From Holophagales bacterium (lineage in GTDB: Bacteria; Acidobacteriota; Holophagae; Holophagales; Holophagaceae), in assembly GCA_031281385.1 (NCBI GenBank), contig JAITFL010000084.1, forward strand, positions 1-9,009: a stretch of 9,009 nucleotides of DNA. Reading direction: 5' to 3'. This document shows, piece after piece, positions 1-5,314 of the stretch (position 1 is the stretch's first letter; every line of letters starts with the position of its first letter). Below the pieces are notes generated by a model. The model saw only the letters and a list, made by a program, of their open reading frames with translations. It had not been told where the DNA came from and made no database searches. Position numbers and translations under genes: made by a program.

Positions 1-974
1 ATGACCTTAAACACAAGCGCACTGAATGGCTCTGAATCATCCGCCTTGCGGGCCGTGACATTGCCCTTGGAATCTATGCCCTCGATTGGGGGGATGTCCG
101 TGGGGCTGGGCAGGTAACCAACGATGGCGTCCAAGAGGGGCTGGACTCCTTTGTTTTTGAATGCACTACCGCAGCATACTGGCGTGAACGAAAGGCCGAT
201 GCATCCATTTCTGATGCCTCTGTGTATTTCTTCGATGGTGAGGGCCTCGCCGCCCAAATACTTCTCCATTAGCTGTTCGTCGGTTTCGGCAACCGTTTCT
301 ACCATCTGTTCCCGATATTTTTCGGCGGTCTCTTTAAGGTTGGCGGGTACTTCGCTATAGATCACATTGAACCCGCTGTCTTCTTCGTCAAAAGTGAGCG
401 CTTTCATGCCCACCAAATCTATTATTCCCATGAACTCGTCCTCGGAGCCGATGGGTATCTGTATCGGCAGCGGCTTTGCAGCCAGCCTTGTCTTCATCAT
501 TTCTATGACGTTGAAAAAATCGGCGCCAGTGCGATCCATTTTGTTGACGAAAGCCACTCTGGGGACATTGTACTTGTTGGCCTGCCGCCACACGGTCTCG
601 GACTGGGGCTGGACTCCGCCAACGGCGCAAAACACCGCCACCGCTCCGTCCAAAACGCGCAGGGAGCGCTCCACCTCGGCGGTGAAATCCACGTGTCCCG
701 GCGTGTCAATGACGTTTATGCGATGGGCGACATCAGCGAAAATACCCGTTTTGGGGGCCCATGACGCGGTAATTGCAGCCGAAGTGATGGTTATGCCGCG
801 CTCCTGCTCCTGTTCCATCCAATCGGTTGTCGCTGCACCGTCGTGGACTTCCCCGAGCCTGTGAATTTTCCCTGTGTAAAAAAGAATGCGCTCCGTTGTT
901 GTCGTCTTGCCAGCATCAATGTGGGCCATAATGCCTATGTTCCGGTAGCGTTCTAGTGGGGTGGTCCGAGCCAC
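1..974 (-). CDS. fusA: Elongation factor G, N-terminal part (3' end outside window)
   Basis: EF-G is the GTPase that drives ribosomal translocation and, with RRF, ribosome recycling. I read 324 residues from a GTG start at 974, preceded by AGGAGA four bases upstream; the frame stays open to the window edge. All G-domain motifs are visible: the P-loop [11 protein letters not shown] around residues 17-27, the switch I core RGITIT at 59-64, DTPGH at 90-94, NKMD at 144-147 and GSAF at 269-272. The last visible residues ([10 protein letters not shown]) begin domain II. The G' insert between NKMD and GSAF is present. It is the third gene of an rpsL-rpsG-fusA str operon, separated from rpsG by 98 bp that contain a terminator-like hairpin. 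No odd residues are seen in the GTPase centre. The identification is secure; only the start codon choice is inferred. Confidence 0.97.
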   Translation of the reverse strand, partial: MARTTPLERYRNIGIMAHIDAGKTTTTERILFYTGKIHRLGEVHDGAATTDWMEQEQERGITITSAAITASWAPKTGIFADVAHRINVIDTPGHVDFTAEVERSLRVLDGAVAVFCAVGGVQPQSETVWRQANKYNVPRVAFVNKMDRTGADFFNVIEMMKTRLAAKPLPIQIPIGSEDEFMGIIDLVGMKALTFDEEDSGFNVIYSEVPANLKETAEKYREQMVETVAETDEQLMEKYLGGEALTIEEIHRGIRNGCIGLSFTPVCCGSAFKNKGVQPLLDAIVGYLPSPTDIPPIEGIDSKGNVTARKADDSEPFSALVFKV

Positions 975-1013
975 AAAATCTCCTCAGTGCTGCTTGTCTA
1001 GCAATAATTACTG

Positions 1014-1053
1014 CAAAAAAACACAAAAGAGGGGCCGACTGCAAATCGGCCCC
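1014..1053 (-). terminator. Terminator-like hairpin between rpsG and fusA
   Basis: On the minus strand a perfect 8-bp GC-rich stem (GGGGCCGA / TCGGCCCC, arms at 1046-1053 and 1031-1038, 7-nt loop) is followed by TCTTTTGTGTTTTTTT. It starts about 20 nt after the rpsG stop codon and ends about 56 nt before the fusA start. The shape is that of an intrinsic terminator or attenuator, but the T tract is interrupted by G and C. It sits inside an operon that is normally co-transcribed, so read-through, partial attenuation, mRNA processing or end protection are all possible. Confidence 0.6.
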
Positions 1054-1072
1054 AGATGAAAAAAAGCATTGA

Positions 1073-1543
1073 TTACCAACGATAGTGCGCGAATGCCTTG
1101 TTGGCTTCGGCCATCTTGTGCACGTCGTCTTTCTTTTTGACTGACGCGCCCCTGTAATTGAGGGCGTCCAATATCTCGCCGGCCAGCTTGTCTCTCATGG
1201 TGCGCTCGCCCCTGGCGGCAGAATAAGTTTTCAGCCACCTCATAGCCAATGACTGGCGGCGGTTCTGCGGCACTTCGATGGGCACCTGGTACGTTGAGCC
1301 TCCAACGCGCCTGCTCTTCACTTCCACCGTTGGCTTGATGTTGTTGAGGGCCTTTTCAAAAACTTCTATTGGCGGCTCGCCCGTCTTTTTGGCCACGATG
1401 TCGAGGGCTCCGTAGAGTATCCTTTCAGCGGTTGATTTTTTGCCGCGCTCCATCAAGACGTTGACGAACTTGGTGATGACCACGCTGTTATAGACTGGGT
1501 CGGGGAGTATTTCTCTCTTTGGCGGGGTTGATCTTCGTGACAT
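1073..1543 (-). CDS. rpsG: 30S ribosomal protein S7
   Basis: S7 is a primary 16S rRNA binding protein that nucleates assembly of the 30S head and lies at the E site. The 156-residue product is the usual bacterial length. It begins [20 protein letters not shown] and carries the typical conserved blocks [14 protein letters not shown] (here [17 protein letters not shown]), the [11 protein letters not shown] segment around residues 81-91 and [10 protein letters not shown]. The ATG at 1543 has GGGGAG five bases upstream. It begins 12 bp after the rpsL stop codon, so the two are almost certainly on one transcript. In E. coli S7 represses translation of its own operon by binding the rpsL-rpsG intercistronic region; here that gap is far too short to hold the same long RNA target, so any S7 feedback would need another site. 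Confidence 0.98.
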   Translation of the reverse strand: MSRRSTPPKREILPDPVYNSVVITKFVNVLMERGKKSTAERILYGALDIVAKKTGEPPIEVFEKALNNIKPTVEVKSRRVGGSTYQVPIEVPQNRRQSLAMRWLKTYSAARGERTMRDKLAGEILDALNYRGASVKKKDDVHKMAEANKAFAHYRW

Positions 1544-1555
1544 GTCTGCTCCCCA

Positions 1556-1942
1556 CTACTTCTTGGCGACCGCTTTGGGCCGCTTTGCGCCATACTTAGA
1601 CCGCGACTGGTTGCGGCTGGCGACGCCCGTGGTGTCGAGTGATCCGCGCACAACGTGGTACCTCACGCCAGGCAGGTCTTTGACGCGCCCTCCCCTGATG
1701 AGCACGATGCTGTGTTCCTGCAAGTTGTGCCCGACACCCGGGATGTAGGTGGTGCACTCGATTCCGTTTGTGAGGCGCACCCTAGCCACCTTGCGGAGTG
1801 CCGAATTTGGCTTCTTCGGCGTAGTCGTGAACACCCTGGTGCAGACCCCGCGTTTTTGGGGGCATGAATCCAGGGCCGGGCTCTTCGTCTTGTTCGTGAA
1901 CGTCTTTCGCCCGCTGCGGATTAGCTGATTGATGGTTGGCAC
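1556..1942 (-). CDS. rpsL: 30S ribosomal protein S12
   Basis: S12 lies at the decoding centre and governs translational accuracy. The 128-residue product has the near-invariant blocks [38 protein letters not shown] and [14 protein letters not shown]. The lysine pair at residues 43-44 (42/43 in E. coli numbering without Met) and the VKDLPG loop are wild type, so nothing suggests streptomycin resistance by the classic substitutions. The start is GTG at 1942, preceded by a full AGGAGG (1948-1953) with a five-base spacer; no nearby ATG fits. The start codon lies in the loop of a small perfect hairpin. S12 is the first gene of the str cluster; a promoter candidate and a structured leader lie upstream. 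The C-terminus has a short basic tail (AVAKK). Confidence 0.98.
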   Translation of the reverse strand: MPTINQLIRSGRKTFTNKTKSPALDSCPQKRGVCTRVFTTTPKKPNSALRKVARVRLTNGIECTTYIPGVGHNLQEHSIVLIRGGRVKDLPGVRYHVVRGSLDTTGVASRNQSRSKYGAKRPKAVAKK

Positions 1943-1949
1943 ACCAACC
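1934..1949 (-). promoter_or_regulatory. rpsL: Hairpin presenting the rpsL start codon
   Basis: A perfect 6-bp inverted repeat, GGTTGG / CCAACC (arms 1944-1949 and 1934-1939), encloses a 4-nt loop, TGTG as read on the mRNA strand, that contains the first bases of the GTG start. The upstream arm includes the last two G residues of the AGGAGG Shine-Dalgarno sequence. Folding would therefore partly hide the ribosome binding site. The sequence is seen directly; a regulatory role is inference. Confidence 0.45.
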
Positions 1950-1961
1950 TCCTAAAAATGT

Positions 1962-1985
1962 GCGCATCGGGGCCTTCCCCTGCGC
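1962..1985 (-). promoter_or_regulatory. Stable hairpin in the rpsL leader
   Basis: On the mRNA strand a 5-bp GCGCA/TGCGC outer stem is stacked on a GGGG/CCCC inner stem, with a two-base GA bulge on the 3' side and an AAGG loop. It ends eight bases before the AGGAGG of rpsL and is followed by ACATTTTT. It may act as a leader attenuator, a protein-binding site or a simple stability element. No match to a named ribosomal-protein leader motif is claimed. Confidence 0.4.
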
Positions 1986-2068
1986 GGGCCCGAGAGGTCG
2001 CGGTCATTGCAAAAAAACGACATCGGGCGATAGTTGCTGAACCCCGGACAGTTGACCGGGAACTGATT

Positions 2069-2096
2069 ATCTTACTACAGATGAAGGGATTGTCAA
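2069..2096 (-). promoter_or_regulatory. Candidate sigma-70-type promoter of the str operon
   Basis: On the minus strand a perfect TTGACA (2091-2096) is followed after 16 bases by TAAGAT (2069-2074, four of six matches to TATAAT). The overlapping GATAAT at 2066-2071 matches better but gives a 19-base spacer. Transcription would start near 2062, giving a leader of about 120 nt before the rpsL GTG. A 5-bp CCCGG/CCGGG stem with an 8-nt loop (2043-2060) would lie at the very 5' end of the transcript. The box lies just downstream of the fmdB-like stop codon, so the str genes need not depend on it. Confidence 0.6.
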
Positions 2097-2139
2097 CCGC
2101 TTTTTTGGCGGCGCACAAAATGAAAAGCCGCTGGCCCGT

Positions 2140-2427
2140 TTATTTGGTCTTCGCGGGGCAATTGGCGCAGGCCCCACTGGCATCTTTCGTAGCTTTTGCA
2201 GCCGATGCGGAAGAATCCTTGCCTTCCGACTTGCACGGTGGCGCATTGCTGTAACCTTGGGCGTACCACCCGCCGCCCGAAAAATTTATCAGGGGCGCGG
2301 ACACTTGGCGCCTCATTCCTGCTGATTTTCCGCAGGATGGGCAATCCATCTCCATTGGGGCCGAAAAGCTGGATAGCTTTTCTTCGCTTGCACCGCAAGC
2401 CACACAACAATATTCATACAACGGCAT
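2140..2427 (-). CDS. FmdB-family small zinc-ribbon protein
   Basis: The 95-residue product begins [12 protein letters not shown], the hallmark of the FmdB / CxxC-CxxC regulatory family, whose members are annotated as putative regulators but mostly lack a proven function. The zinc ribbon is formed by C8-x2-C11 and C29-x2-C32. The family's typical [10 protein letters not shown] segment follows at 51-60. A low-complexity Ser/Ala/Lys stretch (66-84) leads to an extra CANC motif (C87, C90) near the C-terminus. The ATG at 2427 has AGAGGA about six bases upstream. The gene is divergent from rfaE2 across 123 bp and lies 197 bp upstream of rpsL on the same strand, with a separate promoter candidate between them. 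Family assignment is firm; molecular role is unknown. Confidence 0.9.
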   Translation of the reverse strand: MPLYEYCCVACGASEEKLSSFSAPMEMDCPSCGKSAGMRRQVSAPLINFSGGGWYAQGYSNAPPCKSEGKDSSASAAKATKDASGACANCPAKTK

Positions 2428-2550
2428 TTTTTCCTCTTGTTTTCATTAGCCAAGCCGGCATCAAGCACAGTCGCGCATGTCGTGGTAGGATTTGTTTTCG
2501 AGCCCTTCCACGGGGGCCGACCCTGCCTATTTTACTACCGAAAGGTCAAT

Positions 2551-3057
2551 ATGCCACTGCTGACGTTTTTCTTTGATGACACTGGCTCTTTTTGGGACGC
2601 ATTTCCCGCGCTGCGCCCTGACCACCGCGAGGCCAAACTATGCTTCACCAATGGCTGCTTTGACATTTTGCACCCTGGCCATGTGCAGTATTTGGAGGAC
2701 GCAAGGGCGCTGGGGGATTTTTTGGTCGTGGGCCTCAACAGCGACGAGAGCGTGGCGAGGCTCAAGGGGGCCAGCCGCCCGCTCCAAAACCTAGAGGCCC
2801 GCGCTATGGTGCTGCTAGGATTGAAGAGCGTAGGCGCAGTGATCAGCTTCAATGAAGATACTCCGGCCAAGCTGATTGAGCAAATCCAGCCAGACGTGCT
2901 AGTAAAAGGCGGTGACTATGCCCTAGATCAAGTCGTGGGGCGCGACACAGTGGAAAAGCGAGGGGGGAAGACAGTGACAATCCCATTCTTAGACGGCCAT
3001 AGCACAACTGCCATCGTCCACCGGATAAAGGTTGGCAAGGGTGTTGCATTATCTTGA
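2551..3057 (+). CDS. rfaE2: D-glycero-beta-D-manno-heptose 1-phosphate adenylyltransferase (stand-alone RfaE2 / HldE C-terminal type)
   Basis: This nucleotidyltransferase transfers AMP to heptose 1-phosphate to make ADP-heptose for lipopolysaccharide inner core or S-layer glycans. The 168-residue product has [14 protein letters not shown] at 31-44 with the HxGH catalytic signature (HPGH, 41-44), NSDESV at 63-68, [13 protein letters not shown] at 73-85, VLVKGGDY at 116-123 and the C-terminal [10 protein letters not shown] at 150-159. It lacks the ribokinase-like RfaE1/HldA domain found in the fused E. coli HldE, so the kinase should be encoded elsewhere. The same frame is open upstream to 2437, but those 38 residues do not resemble the family; ATG 2551 has AAAGG five bases upstream and gives the usual family length. 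The glycero-nucleotidyltransferase family is close, but the KGGDY and STT motifs favour RfaE2. Confidence 0.92.
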   Translation: MPLLTFFFDDTGSFWDAFPALRPDHREAKLCFTNGCFDILHPGHVQYLEDARALGDFLVVGLNSDESVARLKGASRPLQNLEARAMVLLGLKSVGAVISFNEDTPAKLIEQIQPDVLVKGGDYALDQVVGRDTVEKRGGKTVTIPFLDGHSTTAIVHRIKVGKGVALS

Positions 3058-3080
3058 GTTTTGTTTGTCCCTGCTATACA
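3054..3080 (+). promoter_or_regulatory. Weak promoter candidate upstream of the lipoyl-like gene
   Basis: TTGAGT (3054-3059, overlapping the rfaE2 stop codon) and TATACA (3075-3080) are separated by 15 bases; a TG two bases before the second box makes an extended -10. The match is modest and the spacer short. No clear intrinsic terminator for rfaE2 is visible in 3058-3206, so the downstream gene could also be reached by read-through. Confidence 0.25.
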
Positions 3081-3206
3081 GTTTTTTGACGCTGTAGGCA
3101 ATCGTTGTTACCGAGAAACACCCGCATCCCACATGCCCCGCAATACTTGGCATCTCTGACACTTTTTCAAAATTTGGGTTCTGCACCCAGCACGCTGGAG
3201 AAAAAC

Positions 3207-3434
3207 ATGACCATCAACGCGGAGTGGCCAGGTTACATACTTGACATTTTCGTTTCGGAAGGCGAGGAAGTAGAGGAAGACCAGCAATTGATGCTGCTAG
3301 AGGGAACAGACGAGGGAAGAACGCAGTTTTACGTTCATGCACCCGAAGCAGGCAAAATTCTAAAAATATTGGCTGAGGACGGAGATTACGTGCAGGAAGA
3401 CGACGAGCTGTTCGAGATGGTTGAGGCTGATTGA
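3207..3434 (+). CDS. Small lipoyl/biotinyl-domain-like protein lacking the attachment lysine
   Basis: The 75-residue product fits a single-hybrid-motif domain of the biotin/lipoyl carrier fold. It shows IFVSEGEEVEEDQQL at 14-28, like the KEGDxVxxGxxL half, then APEAGKILKILAEDGDYV at 45-62, like the second half. In true carriers the turn between halves bears the modified lysine (MKM or DKA). Here the turn (residues 32-42, EGTDEGRTQFY) has no lysine; R38 lies where the lysine falls when aligned back from the AP-x-AG block, and the turn is about three residues longer. The only lysines are K50 and K53. The protein is very acidic. ATG 3207 has CTGGAG six bases upstream; the frame is open further upstream to 3105, but that part is not domain-like. 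No carboxylase or dehydrogenase gene is nearby, so a partner is unknown. Confidence 0.75.
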   Translation: MTINAEWPGYILDIFVSEGEEVEEDQQLMLLEGTDEGRTQFYVHAPEAGKILKILAEDGDYVQEDDELFEMVEAD

Positions 3435-3516
3435 CGTATTGGAAGTCTTGAAAAACTCAGACAACAGGCAATGTTGTTGCCATTCGGCGTGGGCTCCAAA
3501 TCCGCAGTCCCGCATA

Positions 3517-3549
3517 AAACGCGCGGGCCTGCTACATTCCGCCGCGTTT
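3517..3549. repeat. Inverted repeat in the gap before pyrC
   Basis: AAACGCG (3517-3523) and CGCGTTT (3543-3549) form a perfect 7-bp stem around a 19-nt GC-rich loop. There is no T tract directly after it. A second small palindrome lies upstream at 3461-3477 (ACAACA / TGTTGT, 5-nt loop), which competes with GGCAA / TTGCC at 3467-3481. These may contribute to transcript ends of the lipoyl-like gene or to a pyrC leader; the function is not established. Confidence 0.4.
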
Positions 3550-3553
3550 CTTC

Positions 3554-3569
3554 GGGCATTCGCCCTTTT
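3554..3569 (+). terminator. Weak terminator-like hairpin
   Basis: GGGC (3554-3557), loop ATTC, GCCC (3562-3565) and then TTTT (3566-3569). The stem is only four base pairs and the T run four bases, so efficiency would be low. It lies 120 bp after the lipoyl-like stop codon and 44 bp before the pyrC start. Confidence 0.3.
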
Positions 3570-3576
3570 AGAAAAA

Positions 3577-3608
3577 ATTGACAATTGACAATGGACAATT
3601 GACAATGG
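3577..3608 (+). repeat. Tandem 7-bp repeat (ATTGACA) abutting pyrC
   Basis: Four consecutive heptamers at 3577, 3584, 3591 and 3598 read ATTGACA, ATTGACA, ATGGACA and ATTGACA, followed by a partial ATGG. Three copies contain TTGACA, a perfect -35 hexamer. The first TTGACA (3578-3583) is 17 bases from GACAAT (3601-3606), which has four of six matches to TATAAT. Transcription from that pair would begin almost at the pyrC ATG. The array is real; its promoter function is inference. Confidence 0.7.
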
Positions 3609-3612
3609 CTGT

Positions 3613-4905
3613 ATGTCCCTAATACTAGTAAAAAACGTTAGACTGGTTGACCCATCGCAGGGCATTGACGCGCACGGGGCTTTGCTCGTCAAAGATGGGC
3701 TGGTGGCCGACTTGGGCGAAAACTGCGAAAGCGGCCCTGTGCCACAAGGCGCAGAAACAATAGACGGGAAAGGGAATGTGCTTTGCCCTGGGCTGATAGA
3801 CCTGCACGTCCATTTCCGCGAGCCTGGGCAGACCAGCAAAGAAACCATCCAGACTGGCAGCATGGCCGCCGTTGCGGGTGGGTTCACTTCCGTCTGCGCT
3901 ATGGCAAACACTAAGCCAGTGAACGATTCACCAGTAATCACGCAATCTATGCTGAATAGCACGGCAAAGGCAGGGCTCTGCCGATATTTCCCTGTTGGGG
4001 CCCTCACCAAGGGCATGGCTGGAGAAGAACTGGCAGACTACGGGGCACTGCTGGCCGCAGGCTGCATAGCCTTTAGCGATGATGGAAACCCGGTGATGAA
4101 CGCAGCCGTGTTCCGCAAGGCGATGGAATACGCGGAATGGCTGGGCGCCACGATAGCCGTTCACGAGGAAGACAAGAACCTTGCCGGAGAAGGCTGCATG
4201 AACGAGGGCGCTACCAGCGCGGCCATCGGCTGCCACGGCATCCCTGCTGCAGCGGAGGAAGTGATGGTGGCAAGGGACATAGTGCTAGCCAGACACACAA
4301 AGTCCCACGTCCATTTTCAGCACGTCTCCACCAAGGGCTCCATCGAGGCCATACGACGCGCTAAAAAGGACGGACTGCCAATTACCTGCGAAGCTGCCCC
4401 CCACCACTTTGCGCTGACCGACAAAGAGATGGCTCGATTCGACTCCAACTACAAGATGAACCCGCCTCTAAGGTCGCAAGCTGACGTGGAAGCAATCCTT
4501 GAAGCCCTTGCCGATGGCACAATTGACGCCATAGCCACTGACCACGCGCCCCACACATTCGATGACAAAGAAGTTGAATTGGCCAACGCGCCATTTGGAA
4601 TTATTGGCTTAGAAACCGCCCTGCCGCTTGTCATAGAACTATTGGTGAACAAAAACATAATCGGCCTACCCCGCGCCATAGAACTATTGACCATTGGGCC
4701 GGCAAAGACATTCCGCCTTGACAAAATAGGATTGGGAAGCCTGAAAGTGGGCAGCCCGGCGGACTTCACCATCTTTGACCCACATACAGCCATCCGCGTG
4801 GACAGGGCCTTCATCAAAAGCAAGTCCTTCAACACGCCATTCAAAGACTGGAAGCTGCGCGGCAAAATTATGGCAACTTACGTTGCGGGTAAAAAAGTGT
4901 TTTGA
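3613..4905 (+). CDS. pyrC: Dihydroorotase, type I
   Basis: This zinc amidohydrolase interconverts carbamoyl aspartate and dihydroorotate, the third step of de novo pyrimidine synthesis in the cytoplasm. The 430-residue length and motifs fit class I (PyrC of the amidohydrolase superfamily). Visible metal and active-site residues are H65 and H67 with R69 in DLHVHFREPG, D156/D157 in FSDDG, H184 in VHEED, H237 in HFQHVST and D310 in ATDHAPHT; substrate-binding N99 lies in AMANTKP. Every expected metal ligand is present, so it should be active rather than a structural pseudo-DHO. The ATG at 3613 has no Shine-Dalgarno sequence; instead a tandem TTGACA repeat and a five-codon ORF (3605-3622) overlap the start. 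No pyrB or carAB is adjacent. It converges on the flotillin gene across a MITE-like element starting 11 bp after its stop. Confidence 0.97.
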   Translation: MSLILVKNVRLVDPSQGIDAHGALLVKDGLVADLGENCESGPVPQGAETIDGKGNVLCPGLIDLHVHFREPGQTSKETIQTGSMAAVAGGFTSVCAMANTKPVNDSPVITQSMLNSTAKAGLCRYFPVGALTKGMAGEELADYGALLAAGCIAFSDDGNPVMNAAVFRKAMEYAEWLGATIAVHEEDKNLAGEGCMNEGATSAAIGCHGIPAAAEEVMVARDIVLARHTKSHVHFQHVSTKGSIEAIRRAKKDGLPITCEAAPHHFALTDKEMARFDSNYKMNPPLRSQADVEAILEALADGTIDAIATDHAPHTFDDKEVELANAPFGIIGLETALPLVIELLVNKNIIGLPRAIELLTIGPAKTFRLDKIGLGSLKVGSPADFTIFDPHTAIRVDRAFIKSKSFNTPFKDWKLRGKIMATYVAGKKVF

Positions 4906-4916
4906 ATATTGAGCTA

Positions 4917-4950
4917 TACCGACTTGCAATCAAAAGAGTCACTTGCAAAA
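4917..4950 (+). repeat. Left terminal inverted repeat of the MITE-like element
   Basis: Thirty-four bases matching the reverse complement of 5281-5314 at 29 positions. Mismatches are at 4924, 4932, 4933, 4935 and 4939. It contains two direct copies of CTTGCAA (4923-4929 and 4942-4948) 19 bp apart, a spacing that could present two transposase-binding sites on nearly the same helix face plus an offset. Confidence 0.75.
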
Positions 4951-4976
4951 TTCAGTTATTTTTATTTGCAAGACTC
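4936..4976 (+). repeat. Subterminal hairpin at the left end of the element
   Basis: GAGTC (4936-4940), a two-base AC bulge and TTGCAAA (4943-4949) pair with TTTGCAA (4965-4971) and GACTC (4972-4976) around a 15-nt AT-rich loop. This is a third inverted copy of the TIR core close to the left end. It is the first strong structure downstream of pyrC but is not followed by a T tract. Confidence 0.55.
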
Positions 4977-4981
4977 CGTTT

Positions 4982-4994
4982 AGCGCGGGGCGCT
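4982..4994 (+). terminator. Possible weak terminator downstream of pyrC
   Basis: AGCGC (4982-4986), loop GGG, GCGCT (4990-4994), followed by TAATCTGTTTCT. The stem is short and the following sequence only moderately T-rich. It lies within the MITE-like element, so if functional it would have been brought in by the insertion. Confidence 0.3.
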
Positions 4995-5099
4995 TAATCT
5001 GTTTCTAGATACTGATTCTGTCTTTCATACTCGGTATGCGCGTCACGACAATTTGCTTCGTTTCTTGCCGGTTCATGGAGTTCGCCCGGATGCTTAACT

Positions 5100-5180
5100 G
5101 GGGGTCTCCCTTACCGTCGTCGCTCGCAAGCTCGCGCCGCCCCGGTCGCCCCCCAGACCCCCGCCGTCCTGCCGGACGGC
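5100..5180. repeat. GC-rich palindromic core of the element
   Basis: GGGGGTCT (5100-5107) and AGACCCCC (5155-5162) form a perfect 8-bp inverted repeat around 47 bases. Immediately after it GCCGTCC (5163-5169), loop TGCC and GGACGGC (5174-5180) make a perfect 7-bp hairpin. Further right, TTCGATGAGCGCG (5183-5195) recurs as TTCGATGGGCGCG (5261-5273), and GGAGATGGCT occurs at 5205-5214 and 5252-5261. The order and density of repeats differ strongly from the neighbouring genes. Confidence 0.6.
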
Positions 5181-5280
5181 TCTTCGATGAGCGCGTGATT
5201 TTGGGGAGATGGCTCCGTTCAGCGGTCGCTCCGATTGTCGGGCGGATGCATGGAGATGGCTTCGATGGGCGCGAAGATGG

Positions 5281-5314
5281 TTTTGCAAGTGGCTCATAAG
5301 ATTGCATGTCGGTA
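5281..5314 (-). repeat. Right terminal inverted repeat of the MITE-like element
   Basis: Read on the minus strand it starts TACCGACATGCAATC and ends CCACTTGCAAAA, the mate of the left repeat. Its outer end at 5314 directly abuts the CTA (5315-5317) that is the reverse complement of the flotillin TAG stop codon. Confidence 0.75.

Larger units (their letters stand above)
4917..5314. mobile_element. MITE-like non-autonomous element, 398 bp, with 34-bp terminal inverted repeats
   Basis: The segment between the convergent stop codons of pyrC and the flotillin gene is bounded by inverted repeats at 4917-4950 and 5281-5314 that match at 29 of 34 positions. Each begins TACCGAC, has TGCAATC in the middle and ends CACTTGCAAAA. 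The segment is directly flanked by CTA on both sides (4914-4916 and 5315-5317); if the outer TA of each repeat is taken as target, the alternative duplication is TA. The interior has no open frame that resembles a protein. It goes from AT-rich at the left to a GC-rich, palindrome-filled core (about 5100-5180), then a part with short direct repeats. This pattern fits a miniature inverted-repeat element mobilised by a transposase elsewhere. A structured non-coding RNA or bidirectional terminator is the alternative. Confidence 0.7.

Noticed and set aside
1..364. Plus-strand frames antisense to fusA
   Set aside because: The minus strand translates to a continuous, fully conserved EF-G; the plus frames have no recognisable content.
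2437..2550. Extended N-terminus for RfaE2
   Set aside because: The extra 38 residues are unlike the family and overlap the divergent promoter region; ATG 2551 has a Shine-Dalgarno sequence and gives normal length.
3577..3608. CRISPR-like array
   Set aside because: The units are 7 bp with no spacers; it is a simple tandem repeat.
3360..4016. A 218-codon minus-strand frame overlapping the lipoyl-like gene end and pyrC
   Set aside because: It is antisense to the highly conserved metal-binding part of pyrC and has no family-like motif; it is a shadow frame.
5005..5307. A 100-codon open frame on the minus strand inside the MITE-like element, and an overlapping 87-codon plus-strand frame (5036-5299)
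   Set aside because: Both are rich in Arg, Pro, Ser and Gly from GC-rich repeats, show no domain pattern, have no good ribosome site and overlap each other and the inverted repeats. They are not credible genes or transposase remnants.
4906..5314. A tRNA, 6S, SRP or RNase P RNA in the pyrC-flotillin gap
   Set aside because: No acceptor/T-loop pattern and none of the hallmark conserved segments of these RNAs were seen on either strand; terminal inverted repeats explain the ends better.
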